NCBI RefSeq assembly: GCF_001641635.1
Contig: NZ_LUUB01000106.1
Coordinates: 125,262 to 189,261, forward strand
Reading direction: 5' to 3'
DNA: 64,000 bases
Source of the DNA: Bradyrhizobium centrolobii
Lineage (GTDB): Bacteria; Pseudomonadota; Alphaproteobacteria; Rhizobiales; Xanthobacteraceae
Positions 1 through 8,648 of this stretch are shown in pieces; position 1 is the stretch's first letter, and every line of letters begins with the position of its first letter. Below the pieces are notes generated by a model that ran no database searches, was not told the origin of the DNA, and worked only from the letters and a program-made list of their open reading frames with translations. A program made the translations under genes and the position numbers.

Positions 1-209
1 GGGCCGCCGTTCTTCGGCTGGCGGATCAGCTTGACGCGGGGGTCGCTGGCGCCGATGTCGGCAATGATCTCGGGCGTCCGGTCGGTCGAGCAATCGTCGG
101 CGATCAGAAGCTCCCAGTCGGCGAAGGTCTGGCTCTGCACCGAGCGGATCGTCTCCTCGATGAAGCCTTCGACGTTCCAGGACGGGGTGATGATCGAGAC
201 GAGCGGCAT
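1..209 (-). CDS. Family 2 glycosyltransferase, N-terminal fragment
   Basis: This is the first 69 residues of a protein whose remainder lies beyond the left edge. The start MPLVSIITPSWN is the typical first beta-strand of a GT-A glycosyltransferase. IRSVQSQTF and the nucleotide-binding LIADDCSTDRTPEI follow, with the DD pair of the family. It should transfer a sugar from a nucleotide donor at the cytoplasmic face of the membrane. It starts 15 bases after the stop of the KpsC/KpsS-like gene on the same strand, so the two are probably co-transcribed. Acceptor and donor cannot be judged from this fragment. Confidence 0.85.
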   Translation of the reverse strand, partial: MPLVSIITPSWNVEGFIEETIRSVQSQTFADWELLIADDCSTDRTPEIIADIGASDPRVKLIRQPKNGG

Positions 210-224
210 GGCGCGGGGGTCCGT

Positions 225-1625
225 TCAGTGCGCGACGGCAGGCTCGGCGAGCGCAGCTTGCAAGGAAGCCGTGAACGTGTCGAGCAGCTTGGTATCGCTG
301 ATATAGAGCTCGCCGGGAAACGAGCGCCGCCATGCCGCCTCGAAATAGGGCGCGCCCTTGGCTGGATCGAACGGTCCGGCTCGGAGCGCCTCGCGCAGGC
401 GCTGCGGAACGTCGGCCAGGCGGTCGGCGCGATGCACCAGCGGGCAGGTTCGATAGAACGCATCGCCCATCACAACGACCGGCTTGCCGAGCAGCAAAGC
501 CTCCGCGCCCGACTTGCTGTTGACGGAGATCACCGCATCGGACCGGTTGAGCACCGCATAATTGTTGGTCTGCGGCGGCAGCAGCACGAAATTGTCGAAG
601 CGCCGCGCGAGCTCGAACAGTCGTTCGGCCGAGATCGCGCCGATCTGCGCGGGATGTTCCTTGACGACCAGGACGTGCGAATCCGGGATCGTGCGCAGCA
701 GGAAGTCGACGGTTGCAACCTGGTCGAGATAGTCCGGCGCGCGCAGCGTCAGCGCCATGTCCGCGGGGACATGGAAGGGATAGTAGACGAAGGGCGTGTC
801 CGGGATCGGACGATACAGCTTGCGAAGTCGAGCCGCATTGACGGCCATCATGGCGTGCACGCGGGCATGCCGCAGATTGTGTCCGAACTCCTGGTGCTTG
901 CCGAGCGCAAACTGGTCCCACAGTTTTTCCGCAAGGCGGCGCGAGTTGCGCAGGTTGACGACCTTCTTCAGGGCTGCCGAGTAGTGGTGCTGGTCCTTCT
1001 TCGGGATCACGATCGCGCGCTGGTTCAGCGTTTCGTCGAGATAGGCTTTCACGTCGGACGACACCGCTTCGGCCGGCCTCGCCATCATCTCGGGCGCGCC
1101 AAAGCTGTCCGGCGTGAAATACATCCGTCCGCGAAAGAACGACGGCTCGATGAACCAGTTGCGGATGCCGCGGCGCCGCGCCGCGTAGAAGCTCGTAATC
1201 ACCGACAGGAAGCCGCCGAGCTCCTGGATCAGCTCGGCGCCCTTGCCTTGGGCCTCGAGCCGGTCGAGCAAGACTTCCATGGCGTTGGTGTAGATCATGA
1301 ACCGCCGGCGCAGCGATGCAGTGTCGCGGATGCCGAAGGTGAAGCGCTCGTGGCTGAACAGGAAATTGCTACCGTCGAGCCCGTAGCCTGCCACGCGCGC
1401 GTCGAAAGCCTGCCCGTCGTCGGGTGGCGCGCCAGTCTTGAGGCCCTCGCGATACATGTTCATGGCGGGCACGCCGGCGGCCGCCGACATCTCGGCGCTG
1501 CGATCGTCGAAGGCCAGCAGTTCGACCTCGCGTCCCGCCGCCCGCAGCCGCTGTGCCACGGGAATCCAGAACCGGGTCTGGTATTCGGCGAGCGTCGTGA
1601 TCAGGAGGGTCTTGTCGGATGACAT
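225..1625 (-). CDS. Capsular polysaccharide synthesis (KpsC/KpsS-like) family protein
   Basis: A soluble protein of about 466 residues. The C-terminal half carries SVNSKSGAEALLLGKPVVVMG followed by a Tyr-Arg, the glycosyltransferase signature of the Capsule_synth family (KpsC, KpsS, LipA/B). Earlier come FVYYPFHVPAD and a VVKEHP segment, also usual in these GT-B-like proteins. Family members act at the cytoplasmic membrane on capsule or lipid-linked polysaccharide, some as Kdo transferases. I chose the ATG at 1625 (MSSDKTLLITTL) because the 20 upstream in-frame residues look non-coding and the Rossmann strand follows directly. It is divergent from pseG, so 1626-1811 probably holds promoters for both directions. 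Exact substrate unknown. Confidence 0.75.
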   Translation of the reverse strand: MSSDKTLLITTLAEYQTRFWIPVAQRLRAAGREVELLAFDDRSAEMSAAAGVPAMNMYREGLKTGAPPDDGQAFDARVAGYGLDGSNFLFSHERFTFGIRDTASLRRRFMIYTNAMEVLLDRLEAQGKGAELIQELGGFLSVITSFYAARRRGIRNWFIEPSFFRGRMYFTPDSFGAPEMMARPAEAVSSDVKAYLDETLNQRAIVIPKKDQHHYSAALKKVVNLRNSRRLAEKLWDQFALGKHQEFGHNLRHARVHAMMAVNAARLRKLYRPIPDTPFVYYPFHVPADMALTLRAPDYLDQVATVDFLLRTIPDSHVLVVKEHPAQIGAISAERLFELARRFDNFVLLPPQTNNYAVLNRSDAVISVNSKSGAEALLLGKPVVVMGDAFYRTCPLVHRADRLADVPQRLREALRAGPFDPAKGAPYFEAAWRRSFPGELYISDTKLLDTFTASLQAALAEPAVAH

Positions 1626-1811
1626 GCGTGGGGCGGGGTTGTTTGGTTGCGGTTTCCGCATATAGAAGCCTGCCCGATAGCTCAAGGGTGGATTGAAGCG
1701 AGTTCCGTTGCCGAACTATGGTAGTAAACGGCTCTTTCTGGCCGCGCCCCGCGGGGTAAACCTGCGTGCTGGCCGACCGGGGGCAGGGCAGAGGAATGCT
1801 GGCTCGAATCG

Positions 1812-2912
1812 ATGAATAGGCAGGCCGTCTTTCGCGTCGACGCTTCGGTCGAGATGGGACTGGGTCACCTGACGCGGTGCCTCACACTCGCCAACGCGCT
1901 CGCCAGCAGCGGGGTGAGATCGCGCTTCCTCATGCGCAGCCACGCGGGCGGCCTGGCGCACCTGGTGGAAGGCAGCGGACATGCAGTGCAGCTGCTGCCC
2001 GACCCGTCCGCGCCGGCGCCGGAGACCGACGATCGCGCCGGTCCGCATGCACACTGGCTGCCGACGACGTGGCGACAGGACGCGGAGCAGACGAGGAGCG
2101 CCCTGGCCGAGATCGGTCCGGCCGAATGGCTCATTGTCGATCACTACGCTCTTGACGCCCGATGGGAGCGCGCCTGCCGGCGAGAGGGCTTGCGCATTCT
2201 CGCCATCGATGATCTCGCCGACCGCGACCATGATTGCGAGATGCTCCTCGACCAGAATCTCGTTCTCCATATGAAGACGCGCTATCGCGACCGTGTTTCC
2301 GCCGGCTGCGTGCAGTTGCTCGGGCCCGGCTACGCGCTGCTGCGACCGGAGTTCGCCGCACAGCGACGTTTGCGCGCACAGCGCGACGGCCGGATCGGTC
2401 GCATTCTGATCTGCTTCGGCGGCTCGGACCCGACCAACGAGACTGCGAAAGCGTTGCAGGCGATCGGCAGTCTCGCGATGTCGCGGCTCGCTGTGGATGT
2501 CGTCATCGGTCAGACGAATCCGCACGCCGATTCGGTCGAAGCGCTCTGCCGCGGGGTACCGAACGTCGAGCTGTATCGTGGTGCGAATAATATTGCCGAG
2601 CTGATGAGGCGTGCCGATTTATCGGTCGGCGCGGGCGGCGTGATGAGCTGGGAACGTTGCTGCCTCGGTCTGCCGGCCGTGGTGGTCCATATTGCAGCAA
2701 ACCAGATTGGAACGCTTGCTGCGCTGGCCGATGCAGGGGCGGTTCTATACCTCGGATCGGCCGCTTCCGTCAGCGCCGAGACGCTTGGGCATGCTCTCCG
2801 CTCCCTGCTGGACGATTCGGCTCGTGCCGTCGCGCTGGGGAAGGCTGCCTTTGCACTGGTGGACGGAGAGGGCAGTGGTCGTGTGTGTGCCATGCTCGGT
2901 TCCCGACCCTGA
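1812..2912 (+). CDS. pseG: UDP-2,4-diacetamido-2,4,6-trideoxy-beta-L-altropyranose hydrolase (PseG)
   Basis: Fourth step of CMP-pseudaminic acid synthesis: removes UDP from the diacetylated altrose sugar. The 366-residue protein opens with FRVDASVEMGLGHLTRC, the PseG N-terminal loop; His19 matches the family's catalytic histidine. LIVDHYALD, LAIDDLADRDHDCEMLLDQN and GYALLRPEF follow, then a GT-B-like second domain with ICFGGSDPTN and GAGGVMSWERCCLGLP. It is longer than the Campylobacter enzyme (about 274 residues). It is the first gene of the + strand block, followed by a PseH-like gene and pseI, which fixes the pathway. The weak ribosome site leaves some doubt about the exact start. Confidence 0.9.
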   Translation: MNRQAVFRVDASVEMGLGHLTRCLTLANALASSGVRSRFLMRSHAGGLAHLVEGSGHAVQLLPDPSAPAPETDDRAGPHAHWLPTTWRQDAEQTRSALAEIGPAEWLIVDHYALDARWERACRREGLRILAIDDLADRDHDCEMLLDQNLVLHMKTRYRDRVSAGCVQLLGPGYALLRPEFAAQRRLRAQRDGRIGRILICFGGSDPTNETAKALQAIGSLAMSRLAVDVVIGQTNPHADSVEALCRGVPNVELYRGANNIAELMRRADLSVGAGGVMSWERCCLGLPAVVVHIAANQIGTLAALADAGAVLYLGSAASVSAETLGHALRSLLDDSARAVALGKAAFALVDGEGSGRVCAMLGSRP

Positions 2913-3057
2913 CACGGCAAGACCGGCGATTCCCAACGATGTCGTCACGATTTCTCTTGATTTTACAATAGGAAGCAGCGCTAGCGCGGGTTCTCCTCGA
3001 TGTTGACTAACGTTGGGCCTGCGCCTATTGGGATCGCGGTTGGGCGGGGTTGCCATC

Positions 3058-3453
3058 ATGAGCGATTTTCGAATACGACCGGCCACTAAGGACGACGCTC
3101 GACGGTTGTTCGAGTGGCGCAATGACGAGTCGACCCGCACGATGTCCAAGAACAAGGACGTTGTGGAATGGGATGAACATCTTGGTTGGCTTGATCGAAG
3201 GCTCAAGATGAATAAGCCAGGCCTTTTCATCTTCGAGTTGGATGGAGAGCCGGTTGCAACTTTCAGGGTGGACGGCGAAGACGTGTCTTATACCGTCGCG
3301 CCGGAGCATCGTAACCGCGGGGTCGCGAAGCTGATGCTGAACGAAGTTAGGGCCCGCTTTGGTTGCCTTCGCGCCCACGTCTACTCAGACAATGAGCCGT
3401 CCATCAGGGCCGCGCGGCGCGCCGGCTTCGAGGTTGTGATAATAGATGCCTGA
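3058..3453 (+). CDS. pseH: GNAT N-acetyltransferase, probable PseH
   Basis: A small (131 residues) GNAT acetyltransferase with the acetyl-CoA loop as PEHRNRGVAKLML and a C-terminal NEPSIRAARRAGFEV strand-helix. LFEWRNDESTRTMSKN near the N-terminus resembles the EWRN motif of PseH. In pseudaminic acid synthesis PseH acetylates N-4 of UDP-4-amino-4,6-dideoxy-AltNAc, between PseC and PseG. The role is inferred mainly from position between pseG and pseI. It is shorter than Campylobacter PseH (about 157 residues) and visibly less GC-rich than its neighbours, with more A/T-ending codons. The ATG at 3058 opens the fold (MSDFRIRPAT); an upstream in-frame ATG at 3013 would add 15 unconvincing residues. 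Confidence 0.75.
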   Translation: MSDFRIRPATKDDARRLFEWRNDESTRTMSKNKDVVEWDEHLGWLDRRLKMNKPGLFIFELDGEPVATFRVDGEDVSYTVAPEHRNRGVAKLMLNEVRARFGCLRAHVYSDNEPSIRAARRAGFEVVIIDA

Positions 3454-3519
3454 TACGACGAACCGATCAGGTCGTGGTCGCCCCGGCGGCGGCATCTTTG
3501 GAAGTGTCGGGAGCAGCTG

Positions 3520-4629
3520 ATGACGGACACGATCTCTATTGCTGGTCATGCAATCGGCCGGTCGCATCGGCCATTCATCATTGCCGAGATGTCGGGCAAC
3601 CACAATCAGTCGTTGGATCGGGCGCTGGCGATCGTCGATGCCGCCGCGAAGTCCGGTGCTCATGCGCTCAAGCTTCAGACCTATACCGCCGACACCATGA
3701 CGCTCGACCTTGCGACCGACGAATTCGTCATCGAGGATCCGAACAGCCTCTGGGCCGGCCGCGCGCTGCACAACCTCTACCAGGAGGCCTACACGCCCTG
3801 GGAATGGCATGCTCCGATCTTCGAGCGTGCGCGCGCGCATGGCATGATTCCGTTCTCGACGCCGTTCGACGCCACTGCGGTCGACTTCCTCGAGGGCCTC
3901 GGCGTTCCCTGCTACAAGATCGCCTCGTTCGAGAACACCGATCTGCCGCTCATTCGCAAGGTGGCGGCGACCGGCAAGCCGATGATCGTCTCGACCGGAA
4001 TGGCGAGCGCAGGCGAGATCGATGAGGCCGTGCGGACGGCGCGGGCCGCCGGCTGCAAGCAGCTCGTCCTGCTCAAATGCACCAGCACCTATCCGGCGTC
4101 ACCTTCGGACACCAATCTGCTCACCATCCCCCACATGCGCGCGCTGTTTGATTGCGAGGTGGGCCTTTCGGATCATACCTTCGGCATCGGCGCCTCGGTG
4201 GCGAGCGTTGCGCTCGGCGCGACCGTGATCGAGAAGCACTTCACGCTGGCGCGCGCCGACGGCGGCGTGGATTCGACGTTCTCGATGGAGCCGGAGGAGA
4301 TGGCCGCACTCGTCGTCGAGACGGAGCGGGCGTGGCTCGCGCTTGGCCAAGTGCAGTATGAACTGACGGAGAAGGAGCGCAAGTCGCTGACGTTCCGTCG
4401 TTCGCTCTACGTGTCGGAGGACCTCGCGGCCGGCGACGTGTTGAGCGAGAAGAACCTGCGCATCATTCGCCCCGGCCTTGGACTGCCGCCGAAATATTTC
4501 GACACCTTGATCGGCAAGCGGGTCGGCCGCGCGGTTCGCCGCGGTACGCCGATGAGCTGGGACCTGCTGTCGTCCGCGGACGAGGCGGCATCGGCGAAGC
4601 AGGGGACGGCGAGGAGCGCCCGTGGCTGA
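3520..4629 (+). CDS. pseI: Pseudaminic acid synthase (PseI)
   Basis: Condenses 2,4-diacetamido-2,4,6-trideoxy-L-altrose with phosphoenolpyruvate to give pseudaminic acid. The 369 residues form a NeuB-type TIM barrel with IIAEMSGNHNQSL, the PseI version of the sialate synthase signature (NeuB has EIG.NH.G). KLQTYTADTMTLD, FSTPFD, KIASFENTD, STGMAS, LLKCTSTYPA, GLSDHT and EKHFTLARADGGVD follow. An antifreeze-like SAF domain occupies about residues 285-350 (RRSLYVSEDLAAGDVLSEKN). Its last 8 bases overlap the next gene, indicating translational coupling. Assignment as PseI rather than NeuB or LegI rests on the signature and the adjoining pseG. Confidence 0.93.
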   Translation: MTDTISIAGHAIGRSHRPFIIAEMSGNHNQSLDRALAIVDAAAKSGAHALKLQTYTADTMTLDLATDEFVIEDPNSLWAGRALHNLYQEAYTPWEWHAPIFERARAHGMIPFSTPFDATAVDFLEGLGVPCYKIASFENTDLPLIRKVAATGKPMIVSTGMASAGEIDEAVRTARAAGCKQLVLLKCTSTYPASPSDTNLLTIPHMRALFDCEVGLSDHTFGIGASVASVALGATVIEKHFTLARADGGVDSTFSMEPEEMAALVVETERAWLALGQVQYELTEKERKSLTFRRSLYVSEDLAAGDVLSEKNLRIIRPGLGLPPKYFDTLIGKRVGRAVRRGTPMSWDLLSSADEAASAKQGTARSARG

Positions 4630-6019
4630 CCGGCCGCATGTCTGCCTGATCGTCGACAACCCGCTTCGCGACCTCGAAGGGTTGGCGCTGCTCGCGCGAC
4701 AACTGGCGACGCGTGGCGCGCGGGCCACGCTGGTGCCGATGTACGAGCAGGGTTTTGATGTGCCGGCGCTGCGGCCGGACATGGTGCTCGTGAACTACAC
4801 CCGGCCCAATAATGTCGACCTGATCAAGGCCTACAAGCGTGCGGGAATGCTGGTTGGTGTTCTCGATACCGAAGGCATCGGCGGCAAGAATGCCGATCAG
4901 TTCGCGGGCATGGTGAAGAGCGCCGGTGGTGGCGAACTCGTCGACCTCTATTGCGTCTGGGGACAGGCGCAGTATGCGGCCTTCCTGCGGCACGGCACCG
5001 TCTCGGCGGATCTCCTTCATGCCACGGGCTGCCCGCGCTACGATTTCTGCGCGCCGCCCTGGCGCGCTGCGCTGCCGGAACCGTCCGTCGGGTCGGGCTA
5101 CGTCTTGATCAACACCAACTTTCCGACCGTCAACCCGCGCTTTTCGAACAGTTCGTCCGACGAGGAAGCGACGATGGTGCAAGCCGGCTTCTCGCAGGAG
5201 TTTGCGCGCCAGTTCATCGCCGACGGCCGGAACGCCTATCGCAACACGCTGGAGACGGCGATCACGCTTGCGAAGCACTTTTCCGGGGTGCAGTTCGTGC
5301 TGCGGCCACATCCGTTCGAGAACATCGGCTCCTACGACACGCTGGCCGCGCTGCCCAATGCGCGTGTGATCCAGAGCGGCACGTCGCTCGAATGGCTGAG
5401 CGGCGCGCGCGTGCTCGTCCATCAGAACTGCTCGACCGCCATCGAGGCGACGATGCTGAACGTCGAGCCGCTCAGCATGGAATGGTTCAATACGCCCGCG
5501 TTGCGCCTCGATTCCGCGACGCGCGTCAGCCGCCCGGCGATGGACACGGACGAGATGATCGAACTGGTCGGGCAGGGGCTCGAGGCGAAGCTGCCGCCGC
5601 CGCCGCCGGAGACTGCAGCGTTTCGCGGCCAGATCATCAGCGAGCTCTATACCGCCGTCGACGGCGCGAGCTCCGCGCGCGTCTGCGACGCCGTCTTCGC
5701 GACCATCGCAGCCGCAGGACGCGATGCGCTGCCGCGCCGCGCCGTGCCGGCGCCGTCCCTTCGGGGCGTCGCCGTCGATGCGGTTCGCCGTACCCTCGGA
5801 TACAGGGCGAGCTCCGCGCTGCGCCGGCGCTATGAGTCCGCCGAGAACGAGCGTCGCCGGGCCGGCAAGGCCTTCGGGGTCGACGCGGTGAACGCGATCA
5901 TGCACCGCCTCGATGCCGCCTCGGGCGACCAGCGCCGTTTCGTGGTCAGGCCGGCGACGAGCATGCAGGCGAGCCGCATGTTCAGCGGCGCCAGCCTTCA
6001 GCTCGCGGAAGCGGATTGA
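4622..6019 (+). CDS. Surface carbohydrate biosynthesis protein (TIGR04396-like)
   Basis: A protein of about 465 residues beginning at a GTG inside the end of pseI. The opening CLIVDNPLRDLEGLALLA with LVPMYEQGFDVPALRPD and LVNYTRPNN matches my recollection of the surface carbohydrate biosynthesis family found in nonulosonate loci. A later LRPHPFENIGSYD and LVHQNCSTAIEAT segment resembles the donor-binding half of CDP-glycerol or GT-B transferases. It probably assembles or transfers the nonulosonate-containing glycan in the cytoplasm. It lies between pseI and the flippase gene, with 3 bases to the latter. The C-terminal 120 residues are Arg/Ala-rich and less conserved in appearance. Confidence 0.7.
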   Translation: MADRPHVCLIVDNPLRDLEGLALLARQLATRGARATLVPMYEQGFDVPALRPDMVLVNYTRPNNVDLIKAYKRAGMLVGVLDTEGIGGKNADQFAGMVKSAGGGELVDLYCVWGQAQYAAFLRHGTVSADLLHATGCPRYDFCAPPWRAALPEPSVGSGYVLINTNFPTVNPRFSNSSSDEEATMVQAGFSQEFARQFIADGRNAYRNTLETAITLAKHFSGVQFVLRPHPFENIGSYDTLAALPNARVIQSGTSLEWLSGARVLVHQNCSTAIEATMLNVEPLSMEWFNTPALRLDSATRVSRPAMDTDEMIELVGQGLEAKLPPPPPETAAFRGQIISELYTAVDGASSARVCDAVFATIAAAGRDALPRRAVPAPSLRGVAVDAVRRTLGYRASSALRRRYESAENERRRAGKAFGVDAVNAIMHRLDAASGDQRRFVVRPATSMQASRMFSGASLQLAEAD

Positions 6020-6022
6020 TCC

Positions 6023-7531
6023 GTGCTCCGCCGCTTCCTGCACAACACTGCGATCTCCGCCGTCGCTTTCGGCCTTGCCGGCGTGCTGGGACTGTTTTCG
6101 GTCGGCCTGATTGCGAAATTCTATGGTCTCGCCGTCCTCGGCCTCATCGCCCTCGCACGGTCGTTTCTGCCCAATGGCTTTCTGTCCCTGATCGACTTTG
6201 GCGTGTCGGAAACCACGACCCAGATGGTCGCCCGCGGGCGGCTCGGCGATTGGGCGGCGGCAAGCGAGCGGGTCTCCTTCCTGACCGTGGTCGCCGTGAT
6301 TACGGGACTGGTCTCCAGCGTGGTGCTGTGGTTCGCAGCGCCCGTGCTCGCAGTCTTGTTCAAGGTGGCGCAGGAGGAGATGCCGGCCTTTATCTCGATC
6401 CTGAAGGTCACCGCGCTGATCACGCCGATCGCCTTCGTCGGCCTCGTGGTGGAAGGCGTGCTGAAGGGGTTCGAGGAATATGGCTGGTTGCGGATGACCG
6501 AGGTGGGAGGCAGCGTCCTCTACGTCGCCGCGATCTATCTTGCGGTCTGGAGCAATCTCTCCTTCGAGTGGATCGCCTACGCCTATCTCGCCACCGTGGT
6601 CGTCAAATATCTCGTGCTTGCGCTCATCGTCGCCTTCGCCATGCGGCGCACGTCGCTTCGCTTCGGCACCTGGAGCCGTGAGACGCGTGACGATCTGGTG
6701 TATCGGGGCTGGCTGATGTTCAACGCGCGCATCGGCGGTGTCCTCCAGCAGACCATCATTCCGCTCGCGATCGGCGCGCTCTATGGCCCAGCCCAGGTCG
6801 GCGCCTACGATCTTCTGATGCGCCTGCCACGCTTCCTGAAGGCCGTGCTGAGCCCGCTGTTCTCCGCGATCCTGCCGATCTCGGCGCATATCGACGAGAA
6901 GACCGACGTGCGACGGTTGCAGCTCCTGGGCCGCAACAGCTTCGTGCTGCCTGCCGCGATCGTGATTCCGATCGTGGTGTTGATGGCGCTGTACTCGGAG
7001 GAGATATTGAAGGTGTGGGTCGGGCCGCAAAGCGCCGAGCAATGGCCCTGGCTCGCACTTGCGCTGATCGTTCCGGCCGCCAATGTCATGATCAGTGCCG
7101 GACAGACGGCGCTGATGGTGAGGGCGGATTTCATGCGCTTCGCCAACCGCTACCTGTATTCGCAAGTGGCTGTGCAATATGCGGTGACCGCGATCACGCT
7201 GCATTGGTTCCAGGACCGGGCGTTCATCGTGGGCTGGGTGGTGTCCTATGTCGTGCTCACGCCGGTCCTTGCGCATCGCATGCTGAGGCTCATGGGCCTG
7301 CCGAGGCGGCTGTTCTGGCAGCATGTCGCCAGGCAGGCGCTCGTGGCTGCGATCCTCGCGGTGCTGGTGCGCGCCTATAAGATCTACGTGACGCCGGAGA
7401 CGCTCCCGGCACTGATCGTCGCCGGTGCGACAGGTTGCATCGCAGCGTGGGCGCTGAGCATGATGCTGATCCTTTCGCGCGGCGACCGCGCCATGTTCGG
7501 CAAGTTCGCGCGCGCGATGACGAATCGATAG
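6023..7531 (+). CDS. Wzx-type oligosaccharide flippase
   Basis: A polytopic membrane protein of 502 residues with about 12-14 hydrophobic helices and few polar loops. The N-terminus (RRFLHNTAISAVAFGLAGVLG, then LIALARSFLPNG) is characteristic of the MOP/Wzx flippase superfamily. The middle GAYDLLMRLPRFLKAVLSPL segment is typical of polysaccharide flippases. It should move the undecaprenyl-linked repeat unit to the periplasmic face. The GTG start lies 3 bases after the previous stop, so translation is probably coupled. With the Wzy-like and Wzz-like genes downstream it completes a Wzx/Wzy-type export set. Confidence 0.85.
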   Translation: MLRRFLHNTAISAVAFGLAGVLGLFSVGLIAKFYGLAVLGLIALARSFLPNGFLSLIDFGVSETTTQMVARGRLGDWAAASERVSFLTVVAVITGLVSSVVLWFAAPVLAVLFKVAQEEMPAFISILKVTALITPIAFVGLVVEGVLKGFEEYGWLRMTEVGGSVLYVAAIYLAVWSNLSFEWIAYAYLATVVVKYLVLALIVAFAMRRTSLRFGTWSRETRDDLVYRGWLMFNARIGGVLQQTIIPLAIGALYGPAQVGAYDLLMRLPRFLKAVLSPLFSAILPISAHIDEKTDVRRLQLLGRNSFVLPAAIVIPIVVLMALYSEEILKVWVGPQSAEQWPWLALALIVPAANVMISAGQTALMVRADFMRFANRYLYSQVAVQYAVTAITLHWFQDRAFIVGWVVSYVVLTPVLAHRMLRLMGLPRRLFWQHVARQALVAAILAVLVRAYKIYVTPETLPALIVAGATGCIAAWALSMMLILSRGDRAMFGKFARAMTNR

Positions 7532-7679
7532 GCGCAGGCCCGCCGTCTAGCGTCGCCAAGTTCCCGGCAAACACTCTGCGGTTGCTCGCTATTGGCGGAT
7601 TTGCTAATGGCAACCGTCCGATCAGCCCTTGGGCACAGGGGATGCGCAACATATTTCCGGCACGATTGGGTGGGGCAAC

Positions 7680-8564
7680 ATGGGATTGATGTCCAGAGCA
7701 CTTTGGCACGTGAATCGGTCTCCGCTCCGGTGGGCCGTAAAAGCCGGCGTCAATACCTGGCATCTGAATGAGAAGCGCGAGAGGCGCCGGCAGGCACTGC
7801 TGCTCGACGTCACCGCCGCCGAACGCGCCAAGGCCGATGACCTGAACCGGGACGGCTACGCGATCGTCACGGATTTGATCGATTCCAAAATCCAGCAGCA
7901 AATCGCTGCCGCCGGTCAGGTCAGGCTTCAGAACATCGAATCCGCGGAAGCGGGCCAGAATTCCACCTGGAAGAAGTTCTGGGTGCGGCTTCTGGACGCG
8001 GAGATGGAGAACGGCCAGCTCAGCGCCGACAACGTCTTCGTTCAATATGCGCTGCAAGCCCCGGTCATCAACGTCATCTCGGCGGCGCTTGGGGAGATCC
8101 CCTGGCTCGATTACGTCCTCCTATCCTATTCGCGCTACACCGGCGAGGAGCTCGCCTCGTCGCAGCTCTGGCATCGCGACCATGACGACGTCCGGGTCAT
8201 CAAGTTCTTCAGCTACCTGACCGACGTCGAGGAGGACGGCGACGGTCCGTTCACCTTCCTGCCGCGACAGGCGACGGACAAGTTCGGCTATCCTCTGCTG
8301 TCCAGCCACTTCCCCGACGAGCAGGTGTTCAGCAAGGTGCCGCGCAGCGACATCAAGGTGATGAAGGCTCCGCGACTGGCGGCATTCATGGTCGACACCA
8401 CCAAGTGCCTGCACATGGGAAGCCGAATGGGTCCCGGGCATGGCCGCCTGCTCTATACCGCCACCTTCTTCTGCTTCCCGCGCATGGTGCCGACGCAGAA
8501 CAGGCGTCCTTTCTTCGCGACGCCGAATACGACCGAGCTGCAAAAGCTCATCATGGGCCTCTGA
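7680..8564 (+). CDS. Phytanoyl-CoA hydroxylase-like Fe(II)/2-oxoglutarate oxygenase
   Basis: 294 residues with the double-stranded beta-helix signature of non-haem iron oxygenases. The iron triad is His165-x-Asp167 (in QLWHRDHDD) and His245 (in KCLHMG); Arg256 lies where 2-oxoglutarate is bound. The family hydroxylates small molecules or lipid and sugar substituents. Within this locus it may modify a glycan or acyl decoration, which is inference. The start at 7680 was chosen because the in-frame codons back to 7629 read as non-coding. About 150 bases separate it from the flippase gene, so it may have its own promoter. Confidence 0.7.
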   Translation: MGLMSRALWHVNRSPLRWAVKAGVNTWHLNEKRERRRQALLLDVTAAERAKADDLNRDGYAIVTDLIDSKIQQQIAAAGQVRLQNIESAEAGQNSTWKKFWVRLLDAEMENGQLSADNVFVQYALQAPVINVISAALGEIPWLDYVLLSYSRYTGEELASSQLWHRDHDDVRVIKFFSYLTDVEEDGDGPFTFLPRQATDKFGYPLLSSHFPDEQVFSKVPRSDIKVMKAPRLAAFMVDTTKCLHMGSRMGPGHGRLLYTATFFCFPRMVPTQNRRPFFATPNTTELQKLIMGL

Positions 8565-8648
8565 TTGCGCGCGCATCCCGGCACGACTTTCTGACGATTG
8601 GCTCGGCCCGGGGGATTGGACCGCTTCTTTTTGTCCAAAGGGGAAGAG

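Noticed and set aside
4463..7324. Very long open frame (953 codons) on the - strand opposite pseI, the surface-carbohydrate gene and the flippase gene
   Set aside because: It is the codon-position shadow of three well-supported + strand genes; the translation is His/Arg/Asp-rich without hydrophobic core or motif.
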